DNA of 64,000 bases, taken from assembly GCF_000247815.1 (NCBI RefSeq), contig NC_021674.1:6031738-6095737 (forward strand), written 5' to 3'. The notes beneath the pieces were generated by a model. That model saw only the letters and a list, made by a program, of their open reading frames with translations. It searched no databases and was not told the origin of the DNA. Below are positions 11,326 to 23,854 of this stretch, in pieces. Within the stretch, counting starts at the first letter, position 1. Every line of letters starts with the position of its first letter. The DNA comes from Ficedula albicollis. Taxonomy: Eukaryota > Chordata > Aves > Passeriformes > Muscicapidae. The position numbers were made by a program, and so were the translations under genes.

Positions 11326-13929
11326 TCTGGAAGGTGCCAAGATGAGACAAAATTAATACAGTTTCCAAAGTACCAGGGTGTTTTTGGAGACAGCTTTCAG
11401 GGTAAAACAGAATTGTGGGCAATTCAGAATAGCAATATAAATTTAAAAAGGGGCAATGATAAAGAATGTAAAAGATACTTAGCATAGTATTTTAATATGG
11501 AAAGTAGTGGTCAAGTGAACTGTGCACATAGGTTTAGGCAACAACTGAAAAAGTTCCCACCCCTTGCTCCACAATTAAATATTGAACAGTACACAGAAAT
11601 AATATGGAATTCGAAAACTGAGATAAATTTCATGGGGATTAATGTTATTTTGATAAATGTGTTGAATAAACTGCCTACTGTAGTAATCCGCTTTGCCTGC
11701 GTATATACCTGTCTAACAGAAGGGATTTATGGTGGTGCCAGGGAGCATTGCAGGCAGCAGCTGCAGCACTAGGAAAAGCAGCAGTCTTGAAGAGACAAGC
11801 CTGACGTGGAGAGGAATAGAAATTTGTATTAACAGCCAAAGGAAAAAATACAGTTTGGTTTGAAAGCAATCTCTCACTTGCCAAATTAATTTTAACTTTA
11901 TGTGTGTGGAGTAAAAGTTGCTGTAGAACCCAAGGAAGGTCTTGTATGCTCCAGTGTGCCATTTTTTGCATTGACATCACATGTGCTAAGAGGACACCAG
12001 CTCTCCTACAAGCCTGACCTGGTTCCCTGAGGAAGACAGAGCCTTGTCCAGGTTTTCACTCTTGCTGGTGGAAGGTGAAGTAGGAACAAATGGGTTGATT
12101 TACTGAAGCTGCTTTGGATTTGTACCCTACTGCCTCACAAAAATGTCATGAAAAGTCATTTTTCTTAAGACTGTCATACAATTATCTCTTCAAATTCCAA
12201 CTTTTTTATTCCCTTATGCCCTTGAGTAGCATCACTGGAGTTGATATATACCTGTGCTTTACTTATTATACACCTTATACCTTATTACCAGGCACTTCTG
12301 GCTTAGGTGCCTCAGAAGGCAAAGTACTCACTGAGTGTTGTTTTACCTTTTTCACAACGTAAATTTGGAGCCAGCTGGGAGAGAGGTTTTTTAAATAGCT
12401 TGAAAATCAAACAAAACCTGTTTAATTTTGTTACTGGAGACCTGCTGGCAAAGAACCAGGCTCTCTTTCCAGTGACCCAGACATTAAATGGGCTCAGATA
12501 TCAGGGATCCCCGTGTGAGTGTGGACAAAGAACAGGTCCATCCAGTCCCTCTGTGGCATTTTCCTTTCCTGCTCACTGCTCAGGAAGCTTTTTGCACATC
12601 AACATAATGAAGTTCCCCATGCTCAGTCTTGACTTTCTTGCCCTTGCCTAGATTGGCACCTGAAGGGACAAAAGAGCAAACTAGTTTTGTTTGGTGCATT
12701 ACACTGAGCTGAGCACATCGTTGTTCAGTGTTACACTCCCCTCTCCATGGATCCATTCAATGCTCCATGCAGAGGAGACACAGTTTGTGTAAGGTCAGTC
12801 AGTGCTGTGCCGTTCATGGATCCGTTCAATGCTCCATGCAGAGGAGACACAGTTTGTGTAAGGTCAGTCAGTGCTGTGCCTCCACTGCTCAGGAAACTGC
12901 AGGAGACACTTCTGAAAGTGATGTGTCAACATTCCATGGTACAGGGAGTTTGGAGAGGAACTCCCCAGGGCACATCTGGAAAATGAGGATAAAAAAATGT
13001 GTGTTACTGGAAATTTTGGGTCTGCGCAGTTAGATGGATCCCTGGTGGGAGATTCATTTGCAGGCTGATCGTTGAAACCATCAGTCTCAGTGTTGGTCAC
13101 TCGTTCTTTTCATCTGTTATTCTTTACTACTCTTAGGGAAACAGACAGGCCAAGCAGCGCTGAAATTCTCATAAAATTGAACTGCATTTGGTATACATTC
13201 CTTCTTGCCTGAAATATTGTCTGAAATATTAAATATTTTTCATTTGCTGTTTCTTTTAAAAAAACCTCTGTATTTCAGAGGATTGTAACTCTACGTCTTC
13301 CCTCCCTTTCATTGTTCACACTGTTCACTGTTGTGAAAACTTTTTTTTTCAAGCAGTTAATAATGAAGAAAACCTGCAAGTGTAGTACTGTTAACCTGAA
13401 CACAGAGAGAGGTGAAGCTCATGACCTGAAAAGTAGTAGCTTCCGAGTGGGTTTCTTATCAGTGCACTGCAGAGGTGCAGCATAATTTTGAAGTAGTATT
13501 TCAACTTCATTCATGAATAAGACCAGTATTTTTCATAGTTAAGTTATGTATGAAAAAGTGGGTATTTTATTATTTCCTTTTTTCTTAGTTTTTAAAAGCT
13601 TGATACATGTAGCGTTGGATCAAGGCACACACAAGACTGGCCAAAGGGCATACAAAGCACTTTGGTTTTTAGTTGAAGAAACAGAATGATTATTGCAACA
13701 AAGAGCGGCTTGGGGTTTAAACATGAAATAGCTCATAGTTCAGCAGGAAGGCAGAAAGAAACATGTTACCTTACATATTCACCAAGGAATTGCTGGATAA
13801 CTGTGACAGTAATGGGCAGTATTCCTGACTGTAACAGCAGTACACTGAACACACTCATTTATGCTTCAGGACAGCTGCATTCCCCTTTTGTGTGCTCACC
13901 TTTGGGACCACAGTTTTTGAGACCATGCT
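11326..13929. other. Non-coding DNA downstream of FLRT3
   Basis: Apart from tandem repeat C I see no gene. A plus-strand open frame of 175 codons at 13686-14213 overlaps the FLRT3 3' UTR in antisense and has no family resemblance. Confidence 0.5.
12747..12880. repeat. Tandem repeat C: two copies of a 69-base unit
   Basis: Each unit begins ATGGATCC(A/G)TTCAATGCTC and ends GTCAGTGCTGTGCC. Copies are 12747-12815 and 12816-12880 with very few differences. Because 69 is a multiple of three, open frames run through both copies, but I see no protein similarity and treat those frames as incidental. Confidence 0.9.
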
Positions 13930-14909
13930 TTTATTGCCTTGGGTTTTGTCCTATTCTCTTTTCTTGTGAAACTGCACTTTCAGCCCTTTTTCTTTTCAAA
14001 GCAGTTTCAAAGCATTGTCTCTGCCTTCCTGCCCTTGTCTCCCAAATGCCTGTGAGCATCTATCACTATTTTCTCTGTAATATACAGACCACTGATTCTG
14101 ATAAACAAAAATCTATTCTTGAACTATATCTACCCCCTTGGTTTATAGAGCCTCCCACTTTTTTTTTTCTTTTTAATTCCTTGTTAGGAATTTTGCTTTC
14201 CTTTAGGGATTAGGTTTTTGAACTCTTGTCAAAAGGTTTAGTCTCATGCATGTCATCAATTTGGTTATTCTCATTTAAAATGGATTTCACCACTGTTGAA
14301 TGGATATATCCAGACAGCTGATATTGCCCATTACTACACACATTTTTGTTTATTGAATATTGTTGTGGTTTACAGATTTAATAGACCCAACACTGGAAGT
14401 TCTGTGAGTTTTTGTAACCACGTTTTGATCTTCCTGATTTGCTAGGTTCAACATCATTTTATTGATACCAAAGTGAAAAATGGCCTGTGCTTACACTTAC
14501 AAGGATCTCAGATGAATGTTCTGACTGCTCAACACGGCAAGAAAATTCACTTTCACAGTCAACAAGTCATCTTACTCAGTAGAACACAAAAGTTAAATGG
14601 TCTGTAACTTCAATATTAGCAAGGAAAATACAGTACAAATTACTAAAAAATACTAAAATATAGAATTGTGGTCAGGTATTCCCACTACATTAATCGCAGC
14701 AGTAGCCTGAAATTTGAAACTTTTAATAAAAAGTTCTTAAATATAAATTATATGGCAAATGTACAGTACATTGCTTTGTCAGTCTTTTAATCCAGTGTTT
14801 TGCAGTAGAACAGCAACTGTTAAGTCAGTCTTTTCTTGTTTTCTTTAAAAAACAAAACAAACCCAAAAAACCCAACAAAACCCAAAGCAGTTTTTCACGT
14901 CCCTCAGTA
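13930..14909 (-). other. FLRT3: FLRT3 3' UTR (extent uncertain)
   Basis: Sequence downstream of the TGA stop (14912-14910) has no coding character. Minus-strand AATAAA polyadenylation signals occur at 14463-14458, 14354-14349 and 13935-13930. The 14354-14349 signal is followed within about 10-25 bases by a GT-rich stretch (TGTGTGTAGT), the expected downstream element, so it is my preferred end, giving a UTR of roughly 0.6 kb. Use of a more distal signal would extend it to about 1 kb, as drawn. Confidence 0.5.
14349..14354 (-). other. FLRT3: Candidate FLRT3 polyadenylation signal AATAAA
   Basis: Canonical hexamer on the minus strand about 555 bases past the stop, followed by a GT-rich element. 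Competing canonical hexamers lie at 14463-14458 and 13935-13930. Confidence 0.45.
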
Positions 14910-16859
14910 TCATGAGTGTGAATGATCTGAATCTGGAATACCACTGTCTCTGTAGCTCCTGTTACTACTGCTTTCACTGTGGCTGTTCTTGTACAGATTC
15001 ATGCCATTGGGTGGGAAAATGGTGTGTATTACAAATTCCTCCTTGGACACTTGGTCACTGGTTATTGGTATCATTTGGAAAGAAGTCTCCCTGATTTCCA
15101 GGATGGAGTTATCCTTCTTGGTTCCCGCTTCAGCATAGTCATCTTTTCTCCGGCGTCCCTTGCTGTAGGTGCAGTTCCGGGAGAACAGGGACCCGTTTCT
15201 GTGCACGTACCAGCAGACCAGGGCCAGCAGCCCTATGGCCACCAGCGCCACCGCGCCGCCGATGATGGCGGCCAAGGGCAAGCTGGAGTTTTTGTAAGGC
15301 TCTTTCTCCTGCTCCCGGTTGAGGGTGGTGGTAGGGTTGTACATCTTAAGCGGCGCCGTCTCGGTCTCGATGCATTCGGGTGTTTCATCGGAGAGATAGA
15401 TGTTGCTGGTTTCCATGGGAACCATGCACACACGGTACGGCGACTCTGGTTCGAGAGCCGTGAGCAAATAGTCGTTTCTGTCGCCCGTAACTATCGTTTC
15501 AGTTATAGATCCAAAGGCAGGGCTGTGACCCATCTTGAGCCAGCTCAGTCTCAAAGCAGTCATGGGTAGTGCAACTTTCCAGGAGATGTGAATAGTCTCC
15601 GTGCTTACGGATTTCACAAATATCGTAATGATTTTGCGTACCGGGCTTGCTGTGGTTCTGTAGTTTTTATTTAGGTTGGGAGTCTTGACGTCTGGTTGTT
15701 TGGTCACAGAAATGGGCCAGTGTCCCTGGGCCGGGTATAAGGTGTTTGGTACTGCAGTAGTGATTTGGATGGTGCTTATCACGCTATCGTCCTTACAGTC
15801 AAACAGTTCTGCGCTGAGGTCTTTGATAGCCATCCCACGTACTTTTTCTGGTGCCTGACACATCAGTCCACGTACGTTCACTTTTAAAGGCAAGGACTGT
15901 AACCAGTCACGTACCCATTTCATTTTGCACCCGCAGTGCCAGGGATTGTTGCGAAGAAAAAGCTGAGTGATGTTGTCCAGATCATCAAAGACACCCTGAG
16001 GTAAATTGCTGAGGTTGTTATTGGACATATCTAGTCGATACAACTGCCGCAAGTAAGAGAAAGCATTGGGTGGCACACGGTTGATGTGGTTTTCTTGGAG
16101 ATAAAGCTTTCTTAGGTTTGTTCCCGGCAAATTCACCGGTGCAGCTGTGAGTGAATTGCGGACCAATGACAATTCTGTAAGATTGACTAGATTCATGAAG
16201 ACTTTGTCTCCTAATCCATGATTATTTAGGAGATTTCCATCTAAAACAAGGCGTTTTAGATTTGTAAGGTCTTGAAGGGCCAGCTCAGAAATTGTGGAAA
16301 TGCGATTATCATCCAAGCGCAGCTCTTCTATGGTTTTAGGCAAACCCCAGGGAATGGTGCTAAGGTGATTTCGAGAGAGAAAAAGAAGTCTGAGATAGAT
16401 GTTGTCCCGGAAAGCTCCATCCTCGATGCTAACGGCGGAAACAGAATTATCATCCAAATGCAGTTCTTCCAGATAAGGAATTTTTGAAAGTGAATCATAA
16501 GTAATGGTCCTTATATTGTTCTCCTGCAAATGCAGTTCCTTAATGTACTTAGGGAGGTTAGTGGGGAATTCATCTAGGCTGTTGCGGTATAAATATATTC
16601 TTTCCACCCTAAGCAAGTTCTTCAGTTCTGAAGGAATCCCAGCATTATTTATTTGATTGTTCTGAAGGAAGAGGGTAGTTGCATCCTCTGGGATTCCTGT
16701 AGGAATAGACGTCAAATCGCGATCATTACAATATATGAAACCCACATCACAGCGACATACTGAAGGGCATGGTTTGGCACTAACAGAATAAGGTGCCATG
16801 TCAAGTAACAGCCCTATTTTAGTCCAAACTAGGAAGATGCTCCAGGTAACACTAATCAT
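14910..16859 (-). CDS. FLRT3: FLRT3, fibronectin leucine-rich transmembrane protein 3 (complete, single coding exon)
   Basis: The frame gives 649 residues, the same length as mammalian FLRT3, with no internal stop or frameshift. Visible in order: a hydrophobic signal peptide (about 1-28, ending SVSA); an LRR N-cap with Cys31, 35, 37 and 44; about ten leucine-rich repeats (about 58-305); an LRR C-cap beginning NNPWHCGC and ending ELFDC near 357; a threonine/proline-rich linker; a fibronectin III domain (about 409-504); one membrane helix (about 529-549, [20 protein letters not shown]); and a basic-flanked tail of about 100 residues ending DSDHSHS. Sequons include NLT and NIT in the LRR region and NSS just before the membrane. 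From family knowledge, FLRT3 sits at the cell surface, binds latrophilins and UNC5 receptors through its LRRs, interacts with FGF receptors, and acts in adhesion, axon guidance and synapse formation. The ATG is chosen because a signal peptide follows directly, position -3 is A, and a splice acceptor lies 45 bases upstream. FLRT3 rather than FLRT1 or FLRT2 is clear from overall match to the remembered human protein. Confidence 0.97.
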   Translation of the reverse strand: MISVTWSIFLVWTKIGLLLDMAPYSVSAKPCPSVCRCDVGFIYCNDRDLTSIPTGIPEDATTLFLQNNQINNAGIPSELKNLLRVERIYLYRNSLDEFPTNLPKYIKELHLQENNIRTITYDSLSKIPYLEELHLDDNSVSAVSIEDGAFRDNIYLRLLFLSRNHLSTIPWGLPKTIEELRLDDNRISTISELALQDLTNLKRLVLDGNLLNNHGLGDKVFMNLVNLTELSLVRNSLTAAPVNLPGTNLRKLYLQENHINRVPPNAFSYLRQLYRLDMSNNNLSNLPQGVFDDLDNITQLFLRNNPWHCGCKMKWVRDWLQSLPLKVNVRGLMCQAPEKVRGMAIKDLSAELFDCKDDSVISTIQITTAVPNTLYPAQGHWPISVTKQPDVKTPNLNKNYRTTASPVRKIITIFVKSVSTETIHISWKVALPMTALRLSWLKMGHSPAFGSITETIVTGDRNDYLLTALEPESPYRVCMVPMETSNIYLSDETPECIETETAPLKMYNPTTTLNREQEKEPYKNSSLPLAAIIGGAVALVAIGLLALVCWYVHRNGSLFSRNCTYSKGRRRKDDYAEAGTKKDNSILEIRETSFQMIPITSDQVSKEEFVIHTIFPPNGMNLYKNSHSESSSNRSYRDSGIPDSDHSHS

Positions 16860-16904
16860 GGTCAGGAATGATGAGATTTCTATACAGTTCTGATCTTCAA
16901 CAAT
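16860..16904 (-). other. FLRT3: FLRT3 5' leader part of the coding exon
   Basis: Between the ATG and a minus-strand acceptor (pyrimidine-rich TTTGGTTTTTTTAG, AG at 16906-16905) lie 45 bases that would be the 5' UTR portion of the coding exon. FLRT genes typically have one or more non-coding upstream exons and the whole protein in one 3' exon, which fits this layout. The exact exon boundary is inferred from the splice consensus only; no transcript evidence was available. Confidence 0.7.
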
Positions 16905-16920
16905 CTAAAAAAACCAAACA
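16905..16920 (-). other. FLRT3: Splice acceptor of the FLRT3 coding exon
   Basis: On the minus strand, T-rich sequence runs into AG at 16906-16905 immediately before the 45-base leader. It is a good consensus acceptor and the first one upstream of the ATG. The donor must lie at higher coordinates, probably in the CpG-rich zone around 25-28 kb. Confidence 0.65.
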
Positions 16921-19900
16921 AACACAATTATCCAGATCATCAGTGAAGAAACCGCAATAAAAAAATCAACAATACAGAAGACATCTGAAATACACATTAA
17001 ACCAAAATTCAAGTGCGTAGATGCATTTTACTCCCTTTTCCTTATGTCAGTAATTCTACTACTTGTACTAGTTCAATTAACTTAATAGGTTATTCTGCAT
17101 AGTGATTGAAAATAATATAATCATGTATGTCTAATCTGTGAATTATTTTGCTTAAGCAACAAGACTCTTTCTAAGGATTCTTTCACATTTCATGTGTACT
17201 GACAGTCTTTGTTCACAGATAACAAATAAGTACATAACTGAAGTCACACCAGAGTTCAAGTAAATCATTCTATATCTGAAAGATAAGAAGTAATTCCTAA
17301 GCCAGCTAACTTCCTCAGGAGCCCTTAAGTGAACTATAAAACCCTTACCAAACCCACAAGTCTAGTGGTAGCTATTTCAGAAGTTCAAAAAAGCCCTTAA
17401 GGCAAAGCATAAAATGCTGACAAAAGGGTGAAGGCCAGTAAACCCTTTTCCCAAGTCTTTCACAGGGCTCAACTTCACAGTGAGTAACTTACAAACACTG
17501 TGGACTATTTTGCTTGGTTTTCATGCTTAAGTGAGTGTTCAGAGAGGTGAATGTTACAACTGGCAGGTAACTGGTCGAGCTATGGCTTTCTAGTTCACTG
17601 GATGAAATATTTCATTACATGCTTAATTTCATGTTTAAATATTTGTCATTCTCAAAAGTCGTCTTGCTAAGTAGCACACTCATAAGAGTCTATTTGGCAG
17701 GTTTAACCACATTTTCCTATCTTATTAGTAGCATGGTATAAATTAACTTTTGAGACTGAGATTGTAGTTTGCATTGGTAGTGTGTTTGTACACTGAGCTC
17801 AGGTAATTAGCATTTTTATAGCTTTTAAGACAACATAATTCAATTACCATTGTAATTAGGGTTGTGAGAACTCCTGCAAGATGACCTATGCATTAAGCAG
17901 TGTCATGACCTTTTCTCTTATGGGTTCATGTATTAATTGAACTTTACTCTCGGAGGCACGAAAAGGAAAATAAATTAATATTGATCCTACCGTATTTAAA
18001 GGTATGAGTAAATTGTGTGCTTGAGGATATCCAGTAAAGAGATGTTTTTCTGCCCAGTCACTCTTCTGGTTTACTCCATTAAGCAGTTTTTTCTCGATGG
18101 TGTTTACTCAGATGGTCCTTGTTGGTGGTGTGTGTTTCCTGGCTCCTGGCACGACACTCAATGAGCATTCCAACCAAGATTTATCATGGTACATAAGCAC
18201 ACCAGGTCCCGGTGTAGAAAAGCTTCAGCTTCCCTCTATTTTTGTCCTCATGTAAGGTCTGTGAATGAAGAGCCTCTTTTGTTTGGTTTAATGCCTTTAG
18301 CAGGAATTGCTTTCTTTGTAACTCTTACAAACTCTTCTGTGCAGAGTAGTGGTCAGAGGAGGGAACTTTAGTGCCGCGTGATAGAAACCATTCATTATGC
18401 TGAGGCTCGAAGGATTGCAGCCTCTTCAGGAGGTCAGGAAAGGGATGCTTTTTCCTATCCAGAATTATCCAAGTATGACCTTTGTACAGTAGCTACATCC
18501 TGATACATCCACACCTCTTTCAGAGAACCATTTTCCAACTCTCACTTTTTAACACTTCTTCCAAATTTGTAACGCAGGAAATAATTCCTTCTGTGCTGCA
18601 AGAATGTAAGTTACTTTACCACAGAAACATCAGGCAATGCAGATGGTTTTCTTCATTATAAAAAACCCCCACAAAAATATGATTTCTTTCCCAGAAAACT
18701 CCCCTTTGAAAGCTTTTCTCGAACTCCTAATGTCCTGCAAAAGTAAAAACAAAAAAATTGGAATTAATAACAACTGGTGCACACTAGTGTCATGAGTTGC
18801 ATCCCCTGTACATGAGTAGAACACCTCGTTTTTCCCAAAGCATTGGCATTTCAGCAAAATCCACAGAGCTCTTTCAAAAAATGTTTTGCTATGTAGTTTG
18901 ATGTTACTGCAGTTTTGCTGGAACTGTATTTTCCCTTGTTTCAGTAGAAAAAATAAAGGCAGGGAGTAACAAAGTATTTGGAAATTATATTTGTCATCTG
19001 ATGTCAAATACCAGTGTTACCTCGGAGGTTGCTTGGTTTGTGTTCCTGGTAAATAGAGATAGATGATGATCTTCTCCTTGGTTTTAAGTGTAAAGAGAAT
19101 TACTAATAATTACTGTTCAATAGTTACTGGGTGAAAGGGATAGCGTTTTTGCAAAGATATTGTATGAATATTTCCCATTTGCAGCATGTTGATTCTGAGT
19201 TAGGGACTGGCCAGGCATCTGTGTCAGCTTTTTGGCAATACATAGGTGGGTTTAGTCTGTAAAATTTCTATAAAGAAGAACAATATTATTTCTTTCATTC
19301 GCATTTCTTACAGAACATTAATTATTTTTTAAACAGCATTCTTAACTTGGGCTACTTCGTATCACTACTCCATGAAGTATCCAGTGAGATACCAGCCCCC
19401 TGAGAGCCTGTAGGTAGCATGTCTGAAATACAAGTGGTTACATCTGAAATGAAACAAATCCTTAAGGTTCACTTGCTTTTCCCTTTTGTGACTTCACGTT
19501 TCTCCAAGGACAATCCTCGGAACCAAAATGCTTGGCAGGAACAGTGTGCTGAGTAATGCTTGCTTAGCTGCCTTCCTGGGAGCTGAACTAGAGCAGCTTC
19601 TGCTCCTCCGTAAAATCCTTTACCTAAAAACAAATGCTGTCTGTTTTAAAGCTGCCTTTTGCAATTGGTAGCAGGTCTATTATGAAACGGAGCACTCATG
19701 CTCCTTACAGCAACACAGAATATGCAGTGATATATTTAAATAGATAGAAATTCTGCTGCTCTTTTTTCATAGAAAAATGTTAACCATATAAACAAAAACA
19801 AACCTAAAGCCCCTAATTTCAGAGATGGTGTGACTACCCAGTGAGGGAGTAGAAAAGACTCTTTGGCTGCTGCTTTCGTGCTCCTCTGAGCTTTGTTTTC

Positions 19901-22900
19901 AGCATCTTGTTTTCAGCAGTTGTCCAATGAAAAAAAGAACTCAAAATGAGAGACCCCCACTGTGGCATAAATAAGTATTTTTATGTATGCTTTATTTAAG
20001 GCTAAAACTCAATCTGTGTGGCCACATTTTAGAATAGAAGGGAATGCATGTTTATTGGCAACTTATGTAATTTGGGTAAATTATATAATCATTATGAAAT
20101 GGAACAAAAAAGCTCTGTATTCTTCCAGTGTGTAGTTTTCTTGCTCTGTATCACTTAAGTGTTTGGGGAAAGAAGCCCAGGCCCTATTCCTAAAACTTTG
20201 AAATAAACAGAAACTTAGCAGCTGTGGGGAAAAAAAAATGGTGTCTCTTAGGAGCTAATGTGAAGTTGTGATAGGAGGTATTTTCTGGAAGAGTATGGTG
20301 AAATAGGAATATAAATTCCTTTAATAGGCCTTTGAAGGCTACAATAACTTTTAAGTACTTAAAATCATAAATTTTCTTTAGAACTCTGAGCTGTAAGAAA
20401 CTTGTTAGTATTAAGCAAAACGTTGGCTCTAGTATGCATACATTACATAGATCCATGCACACACAGAAAGTTCATTTGTTTTACCCTTCTAGCACATAAA
20501 CTATTTCCTCTGTGCTTCATTTGATAGTCATCTCTTCATTTATTGCCACTATTATAATAGCAGTAATGTGTAGGATTAAAATGAAAGCACTAAAGCTCAT
20601 TAAGTTCCTGGAATTTTTTTTATCCCTTCTCTCAAAATTACATGAAAACAAGAGCAAGAAAAAGAAAAGGTCTCTTTGGAGAAGACGACACTGTTTCAAA
20701 AATGTGGATTAAGACTATACCCCCCACTCCCTTTTCTAAACTTAGAATAGTTTTCTTCAGGTCTGGATTGTTTGATATCTCGCACTTCCCTTTTATATCT
20801 CAAGCTATAGCTGAAAACAATGTTTTTGCATATCAAAGGCTCCAGTGATCTGTCTACAGAGAAGAAGGGAATCCTGCTGCCATGCTCCAACTTTCCCCTT
20901 CTTGAGCTGTCTCTAAATATTCCCTGACACCAAGTCATTATAGCTGATCCGGCAGGATGAAAAGAAAAGTGACCCCCACTGGTACAGACACTGTGTTCAG
21001 GTTTCTGCAGCATCAGATTGGGAGGCTTCATGGACACATGGTTTTGAAAGAAGCCATTATTTTTGAGCAGACCAGATTTTAGAAAGTCTGTGCTAAAATT
21101 AATTTTTAAATGAAAAAATAACTCCTTGTTTTTTTGTAACATAAGTAACATTGGAAAAAGTGAACAGCAGCCTTTTTGCTCTTTATTCCGAGCTGAATGT
21201 TTTCCTGAACTTCTCTGAACCACATGGTTAAATTAGTTTTCGTGGGACTGTGTAAGCAAGTGAATTACCAGAGATAGCAGGAACATGTGGGCATTGCATG
21301 TGGACTTATCACTGTGGTACAGCTAAGAGGACATCTCATTTTAAAATGTTCAACATAAGCTGAGCTATAAAAAAAAAAGGACTTAAGAAGAACACAGTAT
21401 TTACTCTAAAGTATGGAATCCAGCTGTACTCATGTACTGTAGGCAGGCAATGGCTTAACAAAATAAATAGTTGTGATATATTTGAAAAGTTGGGATTTTT
21501 TTTCTAAAATCAATGTCAAAGATTTCTTTCCAAGCTGTGATAAAATGTGAATAAAATCAAGACCTGCCTCACTTGAGGTCACACAATGCTTATTTGAATT
21601 TCTAATCTACCTCTGTTCTCCAGCAGGAACTCTGGCAGCTCAGTGGCTTCTTTCTTACCATCAAAGTAACAGAGGAAAGGGAAACTACTAGGTATTTTTA
21701 GGTTGTAAAAGACAAAACTATTATTCAAAGCCACCACTAGAACATGCATACTTGATAAGCCAGTTTGCTTAACCAGTGTACTTCTATTCCAAAATTAGCT
21801 CTGTATTTGTTTAGAATCTGAAACACATCAGAAACATAAAATGTGCTTATTTTTTAAAATACTTGCAAAGTCCATCTACTGCTTATAATGCCAGTTGTGC
21901 TTAGAAAGGTCATGCTGCAGCGTAAATAGCTTCACCAACTTTTTTTTTTTTTTTTTTTAAGAAAGAATTTCCATAGTGCTAATCTAGACTTAATGTCCAC
22001 ACTTTGTTTTCTTTAAGTGTATTACTCAGGGTTAGTTGATAGTGACAGCAAAATGCTTTCTAAGCACCCTGTCTAGGAGCTGCAATTTCCACGATCATCA
22101 TATTTCAGGAACGTGCCCCCATCTTTTGTTTGGTGCTAGGCAAGCAGAAGGTCCTCTAGCTGTCTTTCCAAGGGGTAAAAATGCAAAGGAGTTTGTTAAA
22201 GTGAAAGTGAACCCTTCAGTCAGACTATCACTGTGTGTTGGTGATTTTTTTTTTTTTTTGTTAGAGGTTTCATTTACTTGCAGAAAACTTGCTCCCACTT
22301 CTTGTGCAGTAGGAATAATACTGCTTGTGTCTTATTAAGCCTAACTCAAGTGTCCTAAAAAATGCAAATTTTTATGTGATCTTCCCTCAAATGCAAGTAA
22401 ATCTGACTTAGAAATGAATTCTGAGTAGAAGCTTGACTCCACACCTAAGATCAGCCAAACCTGTATTTGCTGTAGAGGATGGAAATGAACTACGAGTTGT
22501 TCTCTTCTGAAGTTTACTTCTAAAATCTTTCCTAGTTTTGAAGATGCTGGGTTGAAAAGACCCAGACTATTACTCTATTCCTTCTCACTCTCTTGTTTTG
22601 ACTACTCTGCTGCAGGAAAGGTTGCACGTTAAGAAAACACTTAGAGGGGGAGTCTTTTGCAATGGATTTTTGTTTTGTGTTTTAGTGCTCTTTGAGCTTA
22701 GCCAATTATGGCTTCTAGGTTTTCTTTTGAGAGCTGCTGCTGATTGTAACTTCTCTGGGCATTAAATAAAAGAATAGAGAACAAATGCTGCCATTGTTTC
22801 AAGGTAAAAAAAATCTATTTTTCCCCTCTTGACAAGTTTAGGTAGAAATATACTTGATAGGGAGTTTCTGGCACAAAACTCCCAACATGTAAAAACATTA

Positions 22901-23777
22901 CTTAAACACTGGATAAAGTTTCAGTAGTTTTGTTTCTTTTTTTTTAAAATGAGTTATTTGCTTATCTCCTGATTACTAAGTTTGCTCCTCAAAAAATTAG
23001 AAAAAATGTGGAGCTGTAAGAGTGTTTGGATTCTTACAGCTCATGAAAGGCAGAAGAGAGTTAGCAATGCCATAAGATATGTACTGAACACTTTTCAAGA
23101 TTCCTGCCCTGAGTGGTATTTGGCTGCTTATTAAAAATAAATGTAAGCAATCACATATTAATTCTTCTGTGCATTCCTGTGCTTTGAAGTGATTAAGGAA
23201 AAAACTTGAGAGCTAACTAGCCATTAGCATCCATACTTCCTGCTGCAAGGAGACAAAGATGGCCATCTCCCAACTGAAGCCACTTCAAATACCTGCAACT
23301 GCAAACTTTGCAAACTCCAGCAATTGCTGTGATTAGTCACCATTGCCTTACACAATATCTGACAACTTTTAGCTACTGGTGACAGAGGGAAAAGACCAAA
23401 CCAAAACGAACAGCAAAAACCCCAACCCAGAAACTCATCTTAATTTTGTTCTTGCTGTAAAATGTATCCACTTTATTTCTGGAGATCAAAGCTCTCTGTC
23501 AGTTTACTACAGAGTTTTTTGCCCACTGGGGGGTGGTACATGCTACAAAACCTGTGCTTTTAAGAGCCACAAGTCAGATGTTTTTTGCTGCTGTCCAGTC
23601 TTCTCTGCTTTAATTACAACAAAGTCTCCTGTTGAGAAAAACAGAGGCAGCCTGCAAAGGAGGGATTTATAAAAAAATAAAATAAATCACTCTTTTAGAG
23701 AGTTTACAGAATTTCCCATGCTGATTATTTGCAGTATTTATCTGGTTGTTCTCCAGCTAAAATGGTATAAGTGTACC

Positions 23778-23798
23778 AAAAAAAAAAAAAAAAAAAAG

Positions 23799-23838
<40 letters not shown>

Positions 23839-23854
23839 AAAAAAAAAAAAAAAA
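23778..23854. repeat. A-run / 34-base poly-G / A-run composite
   Basis: A long A run (about 20), GAAAGA, 34 Gs (23804-23837), then 17 As and again GAAAGA. The same A-run-plus-GAAAGA sequence flanks the G block on both sides, the pattern seen at the 1683-1763 run, so the G block is probably an artefactual join inside a real poly-A tract. Confidence 0.8.

Noticed and set aside
12728..13033. Repeat-containing open frames with a doubled 23-residue peptide
   Set aside because: These arise from a 69-base tandem duplication; no similarity or conserved start.
13686..14213. 175-codon plus-strand frame, cysteine- and phenylalanine-rich
   Set aside because: It overlaps the FLRT3 3' UTR in antisense and its composition mirrors T-rich DNA. 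No recognisable domain or splice context.
14979..15569. 196-codon plus-strand frame
   Set aside because: It is the antisense shadow of the FLRT3 coding sequence, with no independent homology.
20696..21223. 175-codon minus-strand frame
   Set aside because: It lies inside the inferred FLRT3 intron. The translation is low in any family signal and ends in arbitrary sequence; a frame this long is expected by chance in 64 kb.
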